From: Puccinellia tenuiflora
Lineage: Eukaryota; Streptophyta; Magnoliopsida; Poales; Poaceae
Assembly (NCBI GenBank): GCA_012064385.1
Contig: QRDG01000062.1
Span: 106,724-170,723 of the forward strand
Direction of reading: 5' to 3'
DNA length: 64,000 bases
Each line of letters opens with the position of its first letter. The first letter of the stretch is position 1. The notes beneath the pieces were generated by a model, which did no database searches, had not been told where the DNA came from, and was given only the letters and a program-made list of their open reading frames with translations. Made by a program: the position numbers and the translations under genes. This document shows positions 31,578-42,866 of this stretch, piece after piece.

Positions 31578-34500
31578 ATGAAGAACTTCTTCAGGAAGCT
31601 CCACATCGGGGAGGGGTCCGGGGACGGCGCGTCTTCGTCGCCTCCACCTCCGCCCTCCTCCCGCAAAGGCACCGGAGGGGTAGGAGGAGGCGTCGCGGTT
31701 CGCTCTCACCCCGTGGTCCCCGAGCAGAGGCAGCAGCCGCAGCAGCCCTCGGTGGTGTCCAGCTGGCTCGACTCCGTCCCGACCCGGCCCCCGCCCCCGA
31801 CGCCCCCGACCCCCGCGGAGCCGGAGCGTTCGGCGTCCGCGTCGCCGGGAGGAGGGGAGGAGAGGAGGCAATCGGGGGCGAGGCGGACGCAGCAGGAGGG
31901 GGAGGGAATGGAGCGGAGGCAGCCCTCGCAGCCGCAGGAGGGCGAGGCGGAGAGGGAGAGGCGGCGATCGCGGGAGCAGGAGGACGCGGTGGAGGAGCGG
32001 GTGATCAGGGAGTCGTCGGAGGCGGAGGAGAGGAAGCGGGAGCGGGAGAAGGAGGAGGACGACCTGGAGGAGTTCCAGCTGCAGCTCGTGCTGGAGATGA
32101 GCGCAAGGGACAACCCCGAGGAAATGGAGATCGAGGTCGCCAAGCAGATGAGCCTCGGCTTCTGCCGCCCTTCCAGCTCCCCCGCCGAGGTCCTGGCGGC
32201 TCGATACTGGGTCAGTTCAAAGCAATCTAGCTCTGCCTGCTTCTGTATAATCGATTCCGCTGTCCATTGCTCTTCTTCTCATATCGCAATTGTGATCATC
32301 CATTACGATAATGCTCATTGCGTGTCCTTGTTAGATTGTTAACAGTAGGATCGAGCTCTTTCTTGTACGCATCGCAAAGAGTAGTTAGGCTCCCTTTGGA
32401 ACACAGAAATTGAAAACCAAAGGAATCCAAGAACCACGGTAACCGAATGTAATGGAATGTTCATTCCTATCGGAACAAGAAACTTCGGTTGCAACCATAG
32501 GAAACTCCATGTCTACAATGGAATTGGGTACAGTAAAGCAGTCCATAGGTCCATCTGATAAGCGATAACCACTTTCAGCTAGGAGTAAACACCGCAGGAT
32601 AATGCTTATTGTTGTGTGAGTTCTAAAGTGTGATGCTGGCCCACTGGCAGACCTTTATTATTAGTATTGTAGTAGACTGGTAGCAGTAGGAGCTCTCTTC
32701 AAGCAAAGTACTTCTTGTAAGGGAACATACCTTGACACAAATGGAGCAAATTGCATAAACCAGCAACTCTTGGGGAGAGTTTTGCGCGGACCAGCGACTC
32801 AAATTCGTTTTTGCACAGACCAGCGACTCTACGTGTAATTCGATGCAAGGAGCTGTAATCATTATAGCAAACTGTCTAACAACATTCCCGGTCGCCACCT
32901 GGGAGGACAAGATGAAGAGCGGGGACTCCCAGCTCAGGTCGACCATGTGGAGAAGCCTCCGTCGCCGGCTGGCCGCCGCCGTCCGCGTTGGCTCCCAGTG
33001 GCTGCATCGGGCGTGTGGTGCCGCCTGGGATTGAAGCGAAGCAGAGACGGTTGACTCGCTGCCTTGCTGAGCCCCAGCTTTTCCTCTTTTTTTCTTTAGC
33101 CACGGGGACAGCCAGTTCAGCTCATAAGCTGGGCCACGTTTGTGAGATACGTTGTTAACCATGTAAGCAACTCATTGCAGCTCCTTGCAACAATTTACAC
33201 GTAGAGTCACTGGTCTGTGCAAAAACGAATTTGAGTAGCTGGTCCGCGCAAAACTCTCCCCAAGAGTTGCTGGTTTATGCAATTTGCTCACACAAATGGC
33301 ATCTTTGATAGTGATTCTTCATATACCACTTATCCTGGTGTTTATATTTTACTCAAATGTTCTCTTTTTATATTGTACTCTTACCATTTTCTGACATGCG
33401 ACATATTCTATATTTGGAAATGCTTTGCAGAATTTCAACGCCCTTGGTTATGATGACATAACATCAGATGGCTTTTATGATATCTATATCACTGGGAATG
33501 GTCCATCATCAATGAACATGCCCTCTCTTAGTGATCTGCGAGCACTGCCACTTTCACATAATAGTGTCAACTTGGAAGCTGTATTGGTCCACAGAGGTGA
33601 AGATCCCGAGCTTATGAAACTTGAGCAGAAGGCCTTAATCATTGCTCTTGAACTTCGACAGACAACTTCAGAACTTGTTGGCAATGTTTTGATTCATGAA
33701 CTTGCGAATCTAGTTGCTAAACACATGGGTGGAGTAATATTTGATCCTGAGAATATGTCAGTGAAATACCAGAATATGATCAGATCCCTGAGAAAACATA
33801 CTGAAAGTGTAGTTGTGCCTCTTGGTCAGTTAAAAACCGGACTAGCTCGTCACCGCGCGCTGCTATTTAAGGTCAGTAACCTATAAACTTATTAGCATGT
33901 TTGGATGACCATCTAAAAAGAAAGCATATTTGGATGACAGGACAATCCTGACCTGTCTTGTACAAAAGTAATTTCTGAACATGAAATTGAAGACTATATG
34001 TTATAATGTTGTAGATTATTAACTTCAAAATTGTTGTGTCACATTATTATAACTCCAACTCAACATTGTTGTGTATTATAACGAAAAATGTATGACATCA
34101 TTTTTCCTTTCTGTTTTATATGTTCTAAAGACATAGTGCAGCAAGCCATCTGCTCTACTTTTACTCTAAAAGTGGTCCATTAATATGCTAACAATTACAT
34201 TGCATACATGGAAAAATAATGTGCAATATGTTTGTCCAATAGGCGATTCATTAGTGTGCTGACAACTATTTCTCTCCACACTTTGATGTAGGTTTTGGCA
34301 GATAGTCTTACTGTCCCTTGTCGACTCCTAAAAGGAAGGCAGTACACTGGATCGGATGATGGAGCTTTGAACATCGTGAAATTTGATGATGGAAGGTATT
34401 ACACCCTGTGCATAGTCAGCATAATAGGGTTTTGTATACAGATGAATATTTGATGGAACAGCTGTGCTTTTTGTAGATATTAGAATTAATTCATTCTATA

Positions 34501-37500
34501 CCTAGAATTAAAAGAAGATGTACTTGAAGCTTTATAACCATCTAATCCATCTATACCATGCTACAATTTGCAGGGAGTTCATTGTTGATCTCGTGACAGA
34601 TCCTGGTACAGTTATTCCTTCAGATGGTGCTGTTTTGACTACAGAATTTGAAGACAGTTCCTTCTCAGATAATCATCAGTTAAGCAAATCTGATACGACC
34701 AGTCAGTTGGGATCTTCTCTCAGTGGAGTGTCAAATTTTGCACGCGATGCTTTTGAATATGAGTTACTTGACGGAAGGTCGACATCTAGCAATGTAGGTC
34801 CTTCTGATACCGATGGAGCTGCAACTAGCCAGACAAGCAATCAACAAACTACGGTATCAAGTTCGTTTGAACTTTTATCGGTTAGCACACACCCTAGTGA
34901 AAATAGGCCGGTTAACGAGTATAGAAGCACAGATGAAGCTGTAGCTTCAAAGAACAAAGAAAAACCAATAGGAGCAAATAGTTCTCTGTCAAGTTCACCT
35001 TCATCCCCAGAAGTGGGCAGCAGTACAGGTTTCCGGAGGATGAAAGTAAAGGATATCTCAGAATACATGATTAATGCTGCCAAAGAAAATCCACAATTAG
35101 CACGGAAGATCCACGAGGTATTACTTGAAAATGGAGTAGTGGCACCACCTGACTTGTTTTCAGAAGATTCAATGGAAGAGCCAAAGGACCTCATTGTGTG
35201 TGACACCACCCTGTTTCAAAGCAAGGATGAGATGAAAAGAAGGATGAACGAGGTTGGGTCAAGGGAATATGCTGATCGTGGTCATGGTCCATTACCGGCT
35301 CATCATCCTGGACATGAACTCCAATCAAAAGTTGTGCCTCACCGGGCACCTTTGGACTCACTTAAGCCTATCGAAGGTTTAGGCATATACCCAACCCCAG
35401 ATATCCGTGGTAGCCCAGCTCCTTATTTTTCTCATTATGAACCTTCAGCACCTCCTCAGGAAACTTCATCACAGCTCTCAAAGCAATTGCCGGTCACTGC
35501 TGCTGCAGTTGCAACTGCTGCCGTGGTAGCGTCTTCGATGGTTGTCGCGGCTGCAAAATCTAACAGCGATATGAAATTTGACGTGCCTGTTGCAGCTGCA
35601 GCCACTGTCACTGCAGCTGCAGTTGTTGCAACAACAGCTGCTGTTAGCAAGCAGTATGAACACTTGGAGCCTGGTAATCAGGTATCTGGTTTACCATGTA
35701 CCTCTGAAAGAAATGTATCAATTGAGAAAGCTGCAGATCACTTTTGGGATAAACAGCATGATGAAATTGGTCATGGCCAAGATAATGCTCTAGATCAAGA
35801 AAAGGATTCATCTGAAGTTCCTCGGGAAGCTGAAAGAACCTCAGACAAATCAAGTGGTACAGAAAGTGCAAAATCTGAAAGTGCCCTGGAGGATGTTGCA
35901 GAGTTTGAAATGCAATTGGAAGAAATTGCAATTGGTGAACGTATTGGCCTTGGTACTGCTCTCTTATTATTTTTTTATTAACGAAATTTATCTTAGTCAT
36001 GATACTGTTTCAGCTACTGTGTTTCTAATGGTTATCTGGAATTATCATAATATACTATTTCAACTTTTTTAATATACATGCGTGTTTCAGGCTCGTTTGG
36101 AGAAGTTTATAGAGGAGAATGGCATGGAACAGTAAGTCTTAATGTACTCTTATAGTTTTAAAATTCATTAGTGAGTTTGATGTTTGTTATTTTAATTGGC
36201 TATTGCTAAATGGGCAGTGGAATATACAGGTGCTTATTTAAGCTCTTTTGGTCTAGTGATGACTGATGGCGTGAAAGAAATATTAACTTATAACATCATA
36301 GCACTGTGGACTAATTACTGAAACTAGAATAGGCCTATACTTTTCAGCGTTTTTGACATTTAGCAATGGGGAACATCAGTTCAAAATTTGTGCACAAAAC
36401 GTCATATAGCCATTTAGTTCTTCTCCTCCATTCATAATGTGAAACGCTTGCATCAGGATGCAAAGTCAAATAAATAAATGAAATTCGTAGGTCTTGAATC
36501 AAAAATCGAAAATTTAGATGTATACTTTTGCAGTCAGTTACTCTGTTTCAACCCGGAGCTTGAAGTGAAATGTGATTTCTGTAGTGTCAGGCTTCAGTAT
36601 TCTTCAATTGATCCATGCAACCAAAATTTATTAACTTATTCATTATACACTACAAAGGTGTCTCCACACCAAGCAAGAGCAACGAAATACACTATAGAAC
36701 TCACACATCACAGTGTTCAGTGTTCACCAATATCCGTAGCCTCCTGCTTGTCCATACGCTGCAGTTAGCACCCGGCAGGCCAGCACAGATCCTGTGTGTA
36801 GCAAGAAGAATAGCCTGCAAAAACTCGGAAAACTTTTGTTTATGGAAACTAAATCATTGCGGCAGTGCCATATGAACCAGCATACGAAACAAGCACCAAC
36901 AAGGATTTGGGAACTCAACGATTTACTCAAATGTACAATCACTTCCCACACATATTAGAAATGCTAGTAGGTGGTGAAAGACTAAAGGTCAAAAAATAAC
37001 CCTCACACTAGGTGAGGAAAAGGGCATTGCATGAAAAGATGCTGAATCGATTCTTCGTCTCTGCAGAAGCAACAGATTTAGCTCCCCTTCCACTTATGTT
37101 TAGCCAAAATGTCCTTTGTTAAGATAACCCCCTTGCAAATATATTATACAAAGACTTTCTTAGTGTGATCTTTAGTTTGCAAATGGTACCTTTGCGGATC
37201 TGACAATCCATATCCACCAAGGCTGCGTACATTGACTGTAACAAAAAAATAGCTGGAGGTATGTAAACTCCAGCAGAACGAATCTACATCATGAATTAAT
37301 GAATATGGGCTACCCTGTCACGTAAGCACTCCCAAGCCAAGAGCTTAGGTCCAGTTAGGGCACTACATAGTTCAATGTTCAGGGGAACCGAGCTCATCAC
37401 ATGTACAACCATCACATGTCAATTCCTGATAATGTGGTACATGGTAGGATTTTAATCACTGAGTGACATGGTTCGAAGCCAAGTGTCTTCCCAGAAGCGA

Positions 37501-40350
37501 GTTTCTCTCCCAGGCTTCAATAAAATACCATTATCCGCTTTGGTTTATTTAAAGGCCCCTCAGTCTACCACTCCATCTTCTGTTAACCCTTTAGTGATGC
37601 CTTTAATATTTCCCAATGACATTTTTTATAGGATAATAAATTGCTTTGTTTATAGGAAGTTGCCGTCAAGAAGTTTTTGCAACAAGATATTTCAAGCGAT
37701 GCTCTGGAAGAATTTAGAGCTGAGGTATACTAATTTCATGTATTCAGTTGGCATAAATGATTAAATTACAATGCTGTAGGCTTTGTTTGTATTTATGTGA
37801 GTATGTGCTCATGTCCGTTGTACTTGCATGTACGCTTGCTGCACTCATGTGCACCGTGTGTGAATTTTGTAAACTAAACATTCAAGTTTCTATGAATTAA
37901 TCATAATTTTATTCCACAGTTATAAACTGTAGTGCATTCCATTAGAAAAAATGTCTATCAGTAATGATATATTTAAAGCAGGCTATTGTTAAAGGTTTAG
38001 AAATTAAGTCAGCAGCCTGACTACGATCTAAGAACTTTGCTCCATTATGTGTAACAGTGTTTTCTTAAAGTATGTTCTTATGCATTTATCTTGATAATTG
38101 TGTCATATCTAGGTGCGAATAATGAAGCGGTTGCGTCATCCGAATGTCGTTCTCTTCATGGGCGCTATCACTCGGGTGCCTAATCTTTCCATTGTCACCG
38201 AATTTCTTCCAAGGCAGGCTTTCTTGATTTAAATTACTTATTTTGGATTTGCATTTACGATGTAACACATACCAATATCACATAAGATCATCAAGCCACT
38301 TGACCATTTGATGTTAAATTTCATGTGTCATCAAGATTCGTTTTTCCTGACTCTCATTTGAACTAGTTTACTTCTATCCATGTTGCTCATGAATATAGAA
38401 GTTTGCACTGTTTTCTGTTCAGATGGAAATGTTCGAGCAATTTGAAACAAAGGAGTTGCTGTAATTATCTGTTCTGAGTATCTGGATTCTCGAGTAATTA
38501 CTCTGTTAGGCAATTTTTCTCTGGACAATGATTTTGTCTTCTGTTTTTTTATCATGTTGCTTTGATTTCATCTTCTCGATTATGTAAGGCTTTTAATAGC
38601 CTGGCCTGCTTTGTAAGTCGAGCTCAATCAAATCTGGGTTGACCACAGACAAATATCCCACACATTCCTGACACTCCAGAATTCTCATCTGCAACCCCCT
38701 TTAGGACTGTGCATTAGGTTGGTGACATGTGAGTCTACTAAGGGTACAGTTGCATGTGTGGAAACAAATACGAAAATACGATTCAGATTCTGATATAAAT
38801 AGTATCAAACACTTGTAACAGCTCTTTCCCCCTTTCATATAAACTATTTACTGATTGCTAGTTGTGTTGTTGGTATTTCAGAGGTAGTTTGTTCCGGTTG
38901 ATTCATCGACCTAACAACCAGTTGGATGAAAAGAGGCGCTTAAGAATGGCACTTGATGTGGTAAGACTAATGCATAATTTAATATATCTGTCTGTGTAAT
39001 TTGTTGACTATTGCAGACAAGTACAGTTTTTTTAACTAATGCTTTGAATGGCCCCTAGGCGCGTGGTATGAATTATCTGCATAATTGCACACCAGTTATA
39101 GTCCATCGAGACCTGAAATCCCCAAATTTACTGGTTGACAAGAATTGGGTTGTGAAGGTAACACACAAGTTCCATTATAGCAAATGTAATTCTGTGTATT
39201 GTTTCCTTTGCAAGCTATATAACCTTTTTCAATTAGGTTTGTGATTTTGGTCTATCGAGAATGAAGAACAATACCTTCCTGTCATCAAGATCAACAGCTG
39301 GAACAGTAAGCTTGCATGATTCTGCAATTTTATTTAACTTTTGTGTTTGCAGTGCTTTAAGCTTTAAGGGAATATTTGAAGGTATAACCTTAGCTATCCT
39401 AGTACGGAAGGAAAATAGAATGCCAATAGTGACAGTTCTCGGATGGGTGGTGGAGCTTCAAATTATATCTTGGACTTGCACTTCACCGGAATATCTTAAC
39501 CCTCAAGTGCTTTCATCTTATATCACCAATAATTCAGTTCAAGGTCCACAAATAGCTAGCTGTAGTCACTTAGTTTGTCCTTCTTAGAGGAAGTCACGTT
39601 GTTCGCTAATGTATTTAAGCTGGCTAACAGGCTCAACTGTCTTGGAACTTTGTTGCTCTTATATCAGATAATCCGCGTACACTGTGGAAAATAAAAGCTG
39701 GTTTATGTTATATGTGGGCATTTTTAATTGAATCTAGGTGGTTCAGGTGCTCTACCGAAGTTACCACTAAATGTATGCTTTGATCTGCAGGCGGAATGGA
39801 TGGCACCCGAAGTACTACGCAATGAACCATCAGATGAGAAGTTAGTCTACCGCTCAAATCCCAGTTCAGCTGTATTCATTTCCCACATAATTTTGTGCTA
39901 GCTGACACATATGTGCATGTTGGCAGATGCGATGTTTTCAGTTATGGTGTCATACTGTGGGAACTTTGTACGCTACAACAGCCTTGGGAAGGTATGAACG
40001 CCATGCAAGTCGTTGGAGCAGTTGGGTTTCAGAGTCGCCGCCTTGATATTCCAGATAACGTCGACCCTGCCGTGGGAGAGATCATAACAAGATGCTGGCA
40101 GACGTTAGTACGCCTAATTTGCTTGGTCGCAGTTTAAAAATATTACACATTGTTGTGCCTTCATGATCACCGTCGAGATTCTTGTTCGGTGTATGCACAA
40201 TTCCCTGTAATCTCAAATGGTGCTGCCTCCTATATTTGCTGCAGGGACCAGAGGGCGCGGCCATCGTTTGCAGAGATCATGGCCGCATTAAAACCATTAC
40301 TGAAGACCAACCAAGCACCAAGGCAGAGAGTACAGCAAACAGATGGGTAA
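31578..40350 (+). CDS. DSM1: Raf-like MAPKKK of the EDR1/DSM1 group, 13 exons, 1115 aa
   Basis: This is a Ser/Thr kinase expected to act high in a stress or defence phosphorylation cascade. Exons: 31578-32210, 33431-33871, 34292-34395, 34574-35952, 36091-36131, 37656-37724, 38113-38213, 38882-38960, 39059-39157, 39237-39305, 39791-39840, 39927-40103 and 40245-40350. The frame closes at a TAA. The N-terminus MKNFFRKLHIG and the EDR1-type domain (about 200-410, AARYWNFNALGYDD) precede a Ser-rich and then Ala-rich linker. The kinase domain (about 846-1102) has GLGSFGEV, VAVKKF, HRDLKSPN (Asp967), DFG (985-987) and APE (1010-1012). The start is the first in-frame ATG and matches the family. Intron 7 uses a GC donor. 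The symbol rests on my memory that rice DSM1 neighbours PIN1b; plain EDR1-like is the safe call. Confidence 0.9.
32744..33289. mobile_element. Mutator-type MITE in kinase intron 1, 546 bp
   Basis: Inverted arms of about 110 bases (GAGCAAATTGCATAAACCAG at the left and its complement at the right) flank a GC-rich core. A perfect 9-bp duplication ACACAAATG lies at 32735-32743 and 33290-33298. The core (about 32880-33080) is GC-rich with an open frame on each strand, unlike the AT-rich intron, so it may be a captured gene fragment as in Pack-MULEs. Confidence 0.92.
36790..37240 (-). pseudogene. LINE C-terminal zinc-binding (zf-RVT) remnant in kinase intron 5
   Basis: On the minus strand, within the 1.5-kb intron 5, decayed frames read ILTKDILAKHKWKGS, then ICCFCRDEESIQHLFMQC and later VCWFIWHCRNDLV. 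This is the zf-RVT-type region at the C-terminal end of plant LINE reverse transcriptases. Stop codons break it, for example the TAA after KWKGS. No upstream reverse transcriptase core is left in the intron. Confidence 0.75.
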
Positions 40351-40940
40351 GAAAGAAAAACGACGATTAGTAGCTGCCCGACATCCGGTTTTTTGTACAG
40401 TTTACACCACCAAATGTGTGTGCAGAGTAAAGAGAGAGCGTGATGTTGGTCTTTGCTTCTTCCTCTGTATAGATGTAAGTTCCAACAGTGCCCCGCTTGC
40501 CATGTGTCCATTTGTGGCGAAGGGCACTGTGAGACCATGTAAACAGTTGGACAAGGAATTGGCATGGCGGTCGGCACAGGGGCTTTGTTCATACCGTCGG
40601 CCTCTCCCCATTTTCTTTTTGTGTTGTCCACCAAACGGTGGGTATTTATGTGTCAACAGATGTAATGTACTGCTGTCAATCAGAAAAAAAATGTAAAGCT
40701 TTTTTCAGCTTGTGATCTGTACCGATTCTGGTGTTTGCGCTGCTACAAGCAGGAAGTGCGTGCTATTGCGAGTCGTCACATCAGGTAAAGGCAAATAGAA
40801 CAAGAAAAACCATTGATATATCCTCACCATTGGCCAAGGTCCTTGGAAGGGTACAGCTGTACAGGGGCTTTGTTTACTCTAGGACCTCAACGCTCCGTGC
40901 AGTTGCACCTTGACAAAATAAATGAGCCATTCTAGCCTAA
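40351..40940 (+). other. Kinase 3' UTR and native 3' flank
   Basis: This begins right after the stop codon. An AATAAA signal occurs at 40917-40922, and others may be used earlier. The piece TTACTCTAGGACCTCAA at about 40869 starts the flank unit that recurs at 51261, 55008 and 56812. The flank is cut at 40940 by transposons and continues at 48191. Confidence 0.7.
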
Positions 40941-41224
40941 AAGGTCTATGTCAATGGAGGTTTTTTAACACGGTTTTATAAGCATTTTGCTTATGTGGCA
41001 TGCTAGTTAATGAAAAAGAGATTGAGCTTGTAGCTTAGCTAACATACAAACTTTGCATGTGGCTATAGGCAAAAAAAGGTTTTAGCCCAATGATATGCAT
41101 GCATGAGGCACAAATCATTAAATGTAGATACAACTCATAAGAAATAATGCATTGTACTAGTTGTATCTTAAGTTTTTATTACTCCTATGATATCGTGCTA
41201 AGAGACGATACATTGGCACAGGCC
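40941..41224. mobile_element. MITE, about 284 bp, TAA duplication
   Basis: The left end GGTCTATGTCAATG and the right end CATTGGCACAGGCC are imperfect inverted repeats. TAA precedes (40938-40940) and follows (41225-41227). This suits a Tourist-type MITE. The Harbinger element begins directly after the right TAA, so the two insertions share that site. Confidence 0.65.
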
Positions 41225-41744
41225 TAAGAGCATCTCCACTGGGGTTGTAAAAGGGGCTGTAAAGCTCAATTGGGGGCGTCGGACAGAAAAACAGGCCACA
41301 CTGGGGTCGCAAAGCCTTTGTCCGGTCCAAAATCTGTCCGGCACCACGAATAGTGCCTCCAACTTTGTGGGCTGCCTTCGCGGTGCCGGACACTGTCCGG
41401 CCCGAGCCTCCGACAGATATGGCCCGCCCGTTATACACACGGAATGAACCGGCAGTCATTTGTGCTTCCACCCCTCCATCCTCTATTCCCTGCCCGGCGA
41501 TTCGCGCTACCGCCGCCACCGTCGCCGTAGCCATCTCCGCCGTTCTCATCTCCACCGCCGATTGTCGTCCCCAACCGCAACACTCGCCGCCGCCGCTCCC
41601 TGGCAAGGCCGGCCTTCTTCTCCGACGCAAACTCTTCTCTACCGGCGCGAGCATGCCAGCATATCAAGCGCGCGACGAGCGGTCCTGTCAGTCCAATCTT
41701 CAGGACGGTCTCGAAACCCTCGCGACCGACCCCGGTACCTGCGC

Positions 41745-42866
41745 ATGCCCGAGGGCGCGAGGAATAATGTCACCCGCAACCTGGAGAGCTCCTTCATGTC
41801 TCTGGACAAAGAGAGGGTTCCTGTCCCCAAGACGGCTACCAACGCTCTTATGTCGGTAGCCACGTACCTGCAAGCAACGCAACCTCCGGAGAACGACCCT
41901 CGAGCGGCCCTGCACAGCCAACAAATCAAATTCATCAACATGGCAGGAGCAGAGCTGCTGTCGGAGGAACCACAACCAGCTGCGGACATGGCAACTGTCA
42001 ACAACACGCCTCCACGGCGTCAGCGAAGCCCGCGGCAAGAGCCGCGGACCCGCCAACTTGGCGACCGCATCACTCGCGATCAGGAGGATCGCATTACTTG
42101 CGTCAACAACGAGCGTGCCGCTCGTGATCAGGAGAACCGCGCTACCCGCGACCAAAGGAACCGCGCTACTCGCGGACGGGAGGACCGCTATCGCCTCGCG
42201 GAAGGAGAAGATGCGCGCAACGCCACCACGCAAAGCAAGGTCGACCGGAACCGCTCCAAGCGGGCCGCTCGCGAAGTCAGCAGCGAAGACTCGGACTCAG
42301 AAGAGGAGTTCGAGCCCTGCGGCGCGCTATGCTTTAGTCGTCGCATCCGAGAAGCAAGAATGCTGAAGGGATTCAGGTTAACCTCTGAAACACCAAAGTA
42401 CGACTGTCTACAAGAGCCGTCCGCCTGGCCGGAGGATTACCTCACGGGAGTAACCTGCCAGAGAGGTTCCACATCTATTGCCATGCAGTACATACAGCTC
42501 ATGCTCTCGGGGTCAGCCCGAGCTTGGCTCAAAGCTTACCACGTGGAGCATACACCTGCTGGGAAGACTTCAGCGAGGATTTCGTCCGGAACTTCCTCGG
42601 AACGTACAAGCGTCCCGCTTCGTTCGAAGAACTCAAGGAAGCACTCGAGGCGTCTATCGACTTGAACTCAAGGAAGCACTTGGGAGGGTAAAGCCCAAGA
42701 CCATTACCCACCTCATGCAAATCACCAATGAGTGGGCGGACGGCGAAGATTCCGTGCGCAACGAGCGCAGCGGCACACCCGTGGACACTGGCGACCAAGG
42801 CTCTTGGAGTCGCCGCAACAGCGATCGCCGCCGCAAGCGGAAGGCGCGTGCTTATGATGACGTTGA
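41745..42866 (+). pseudogene. Gypsy gag of the nested non-autonomous element
   Basis: The frame begins at an ATG at 41745 and includes an Arg/Asp-rich repeat region (RDQENRATRDQ-like) and the gag core (GFRLTSETPKYD, then YIQLMLSGSARAWLK). A frameshift at about 42540 and another near 42688 break it; the remainder continues as WEDFSEDFVRNFLGTYKRP and then ITHLMQITNEWADGED. The gag ends near 42866, where it meets the antisense reading frame. No protease, integrase or reverse transcriptase follows. No 5' LTR or primer site was found before it, so the 5' end is truncated. Confidence 0.82.

Noticed and set aside
36440..36780. Possible extra kinase exon in intron 5
   Set aside because: The joined protein is complete without it, and the open frame there has no kinase similarity; it lies beside LINE debris.
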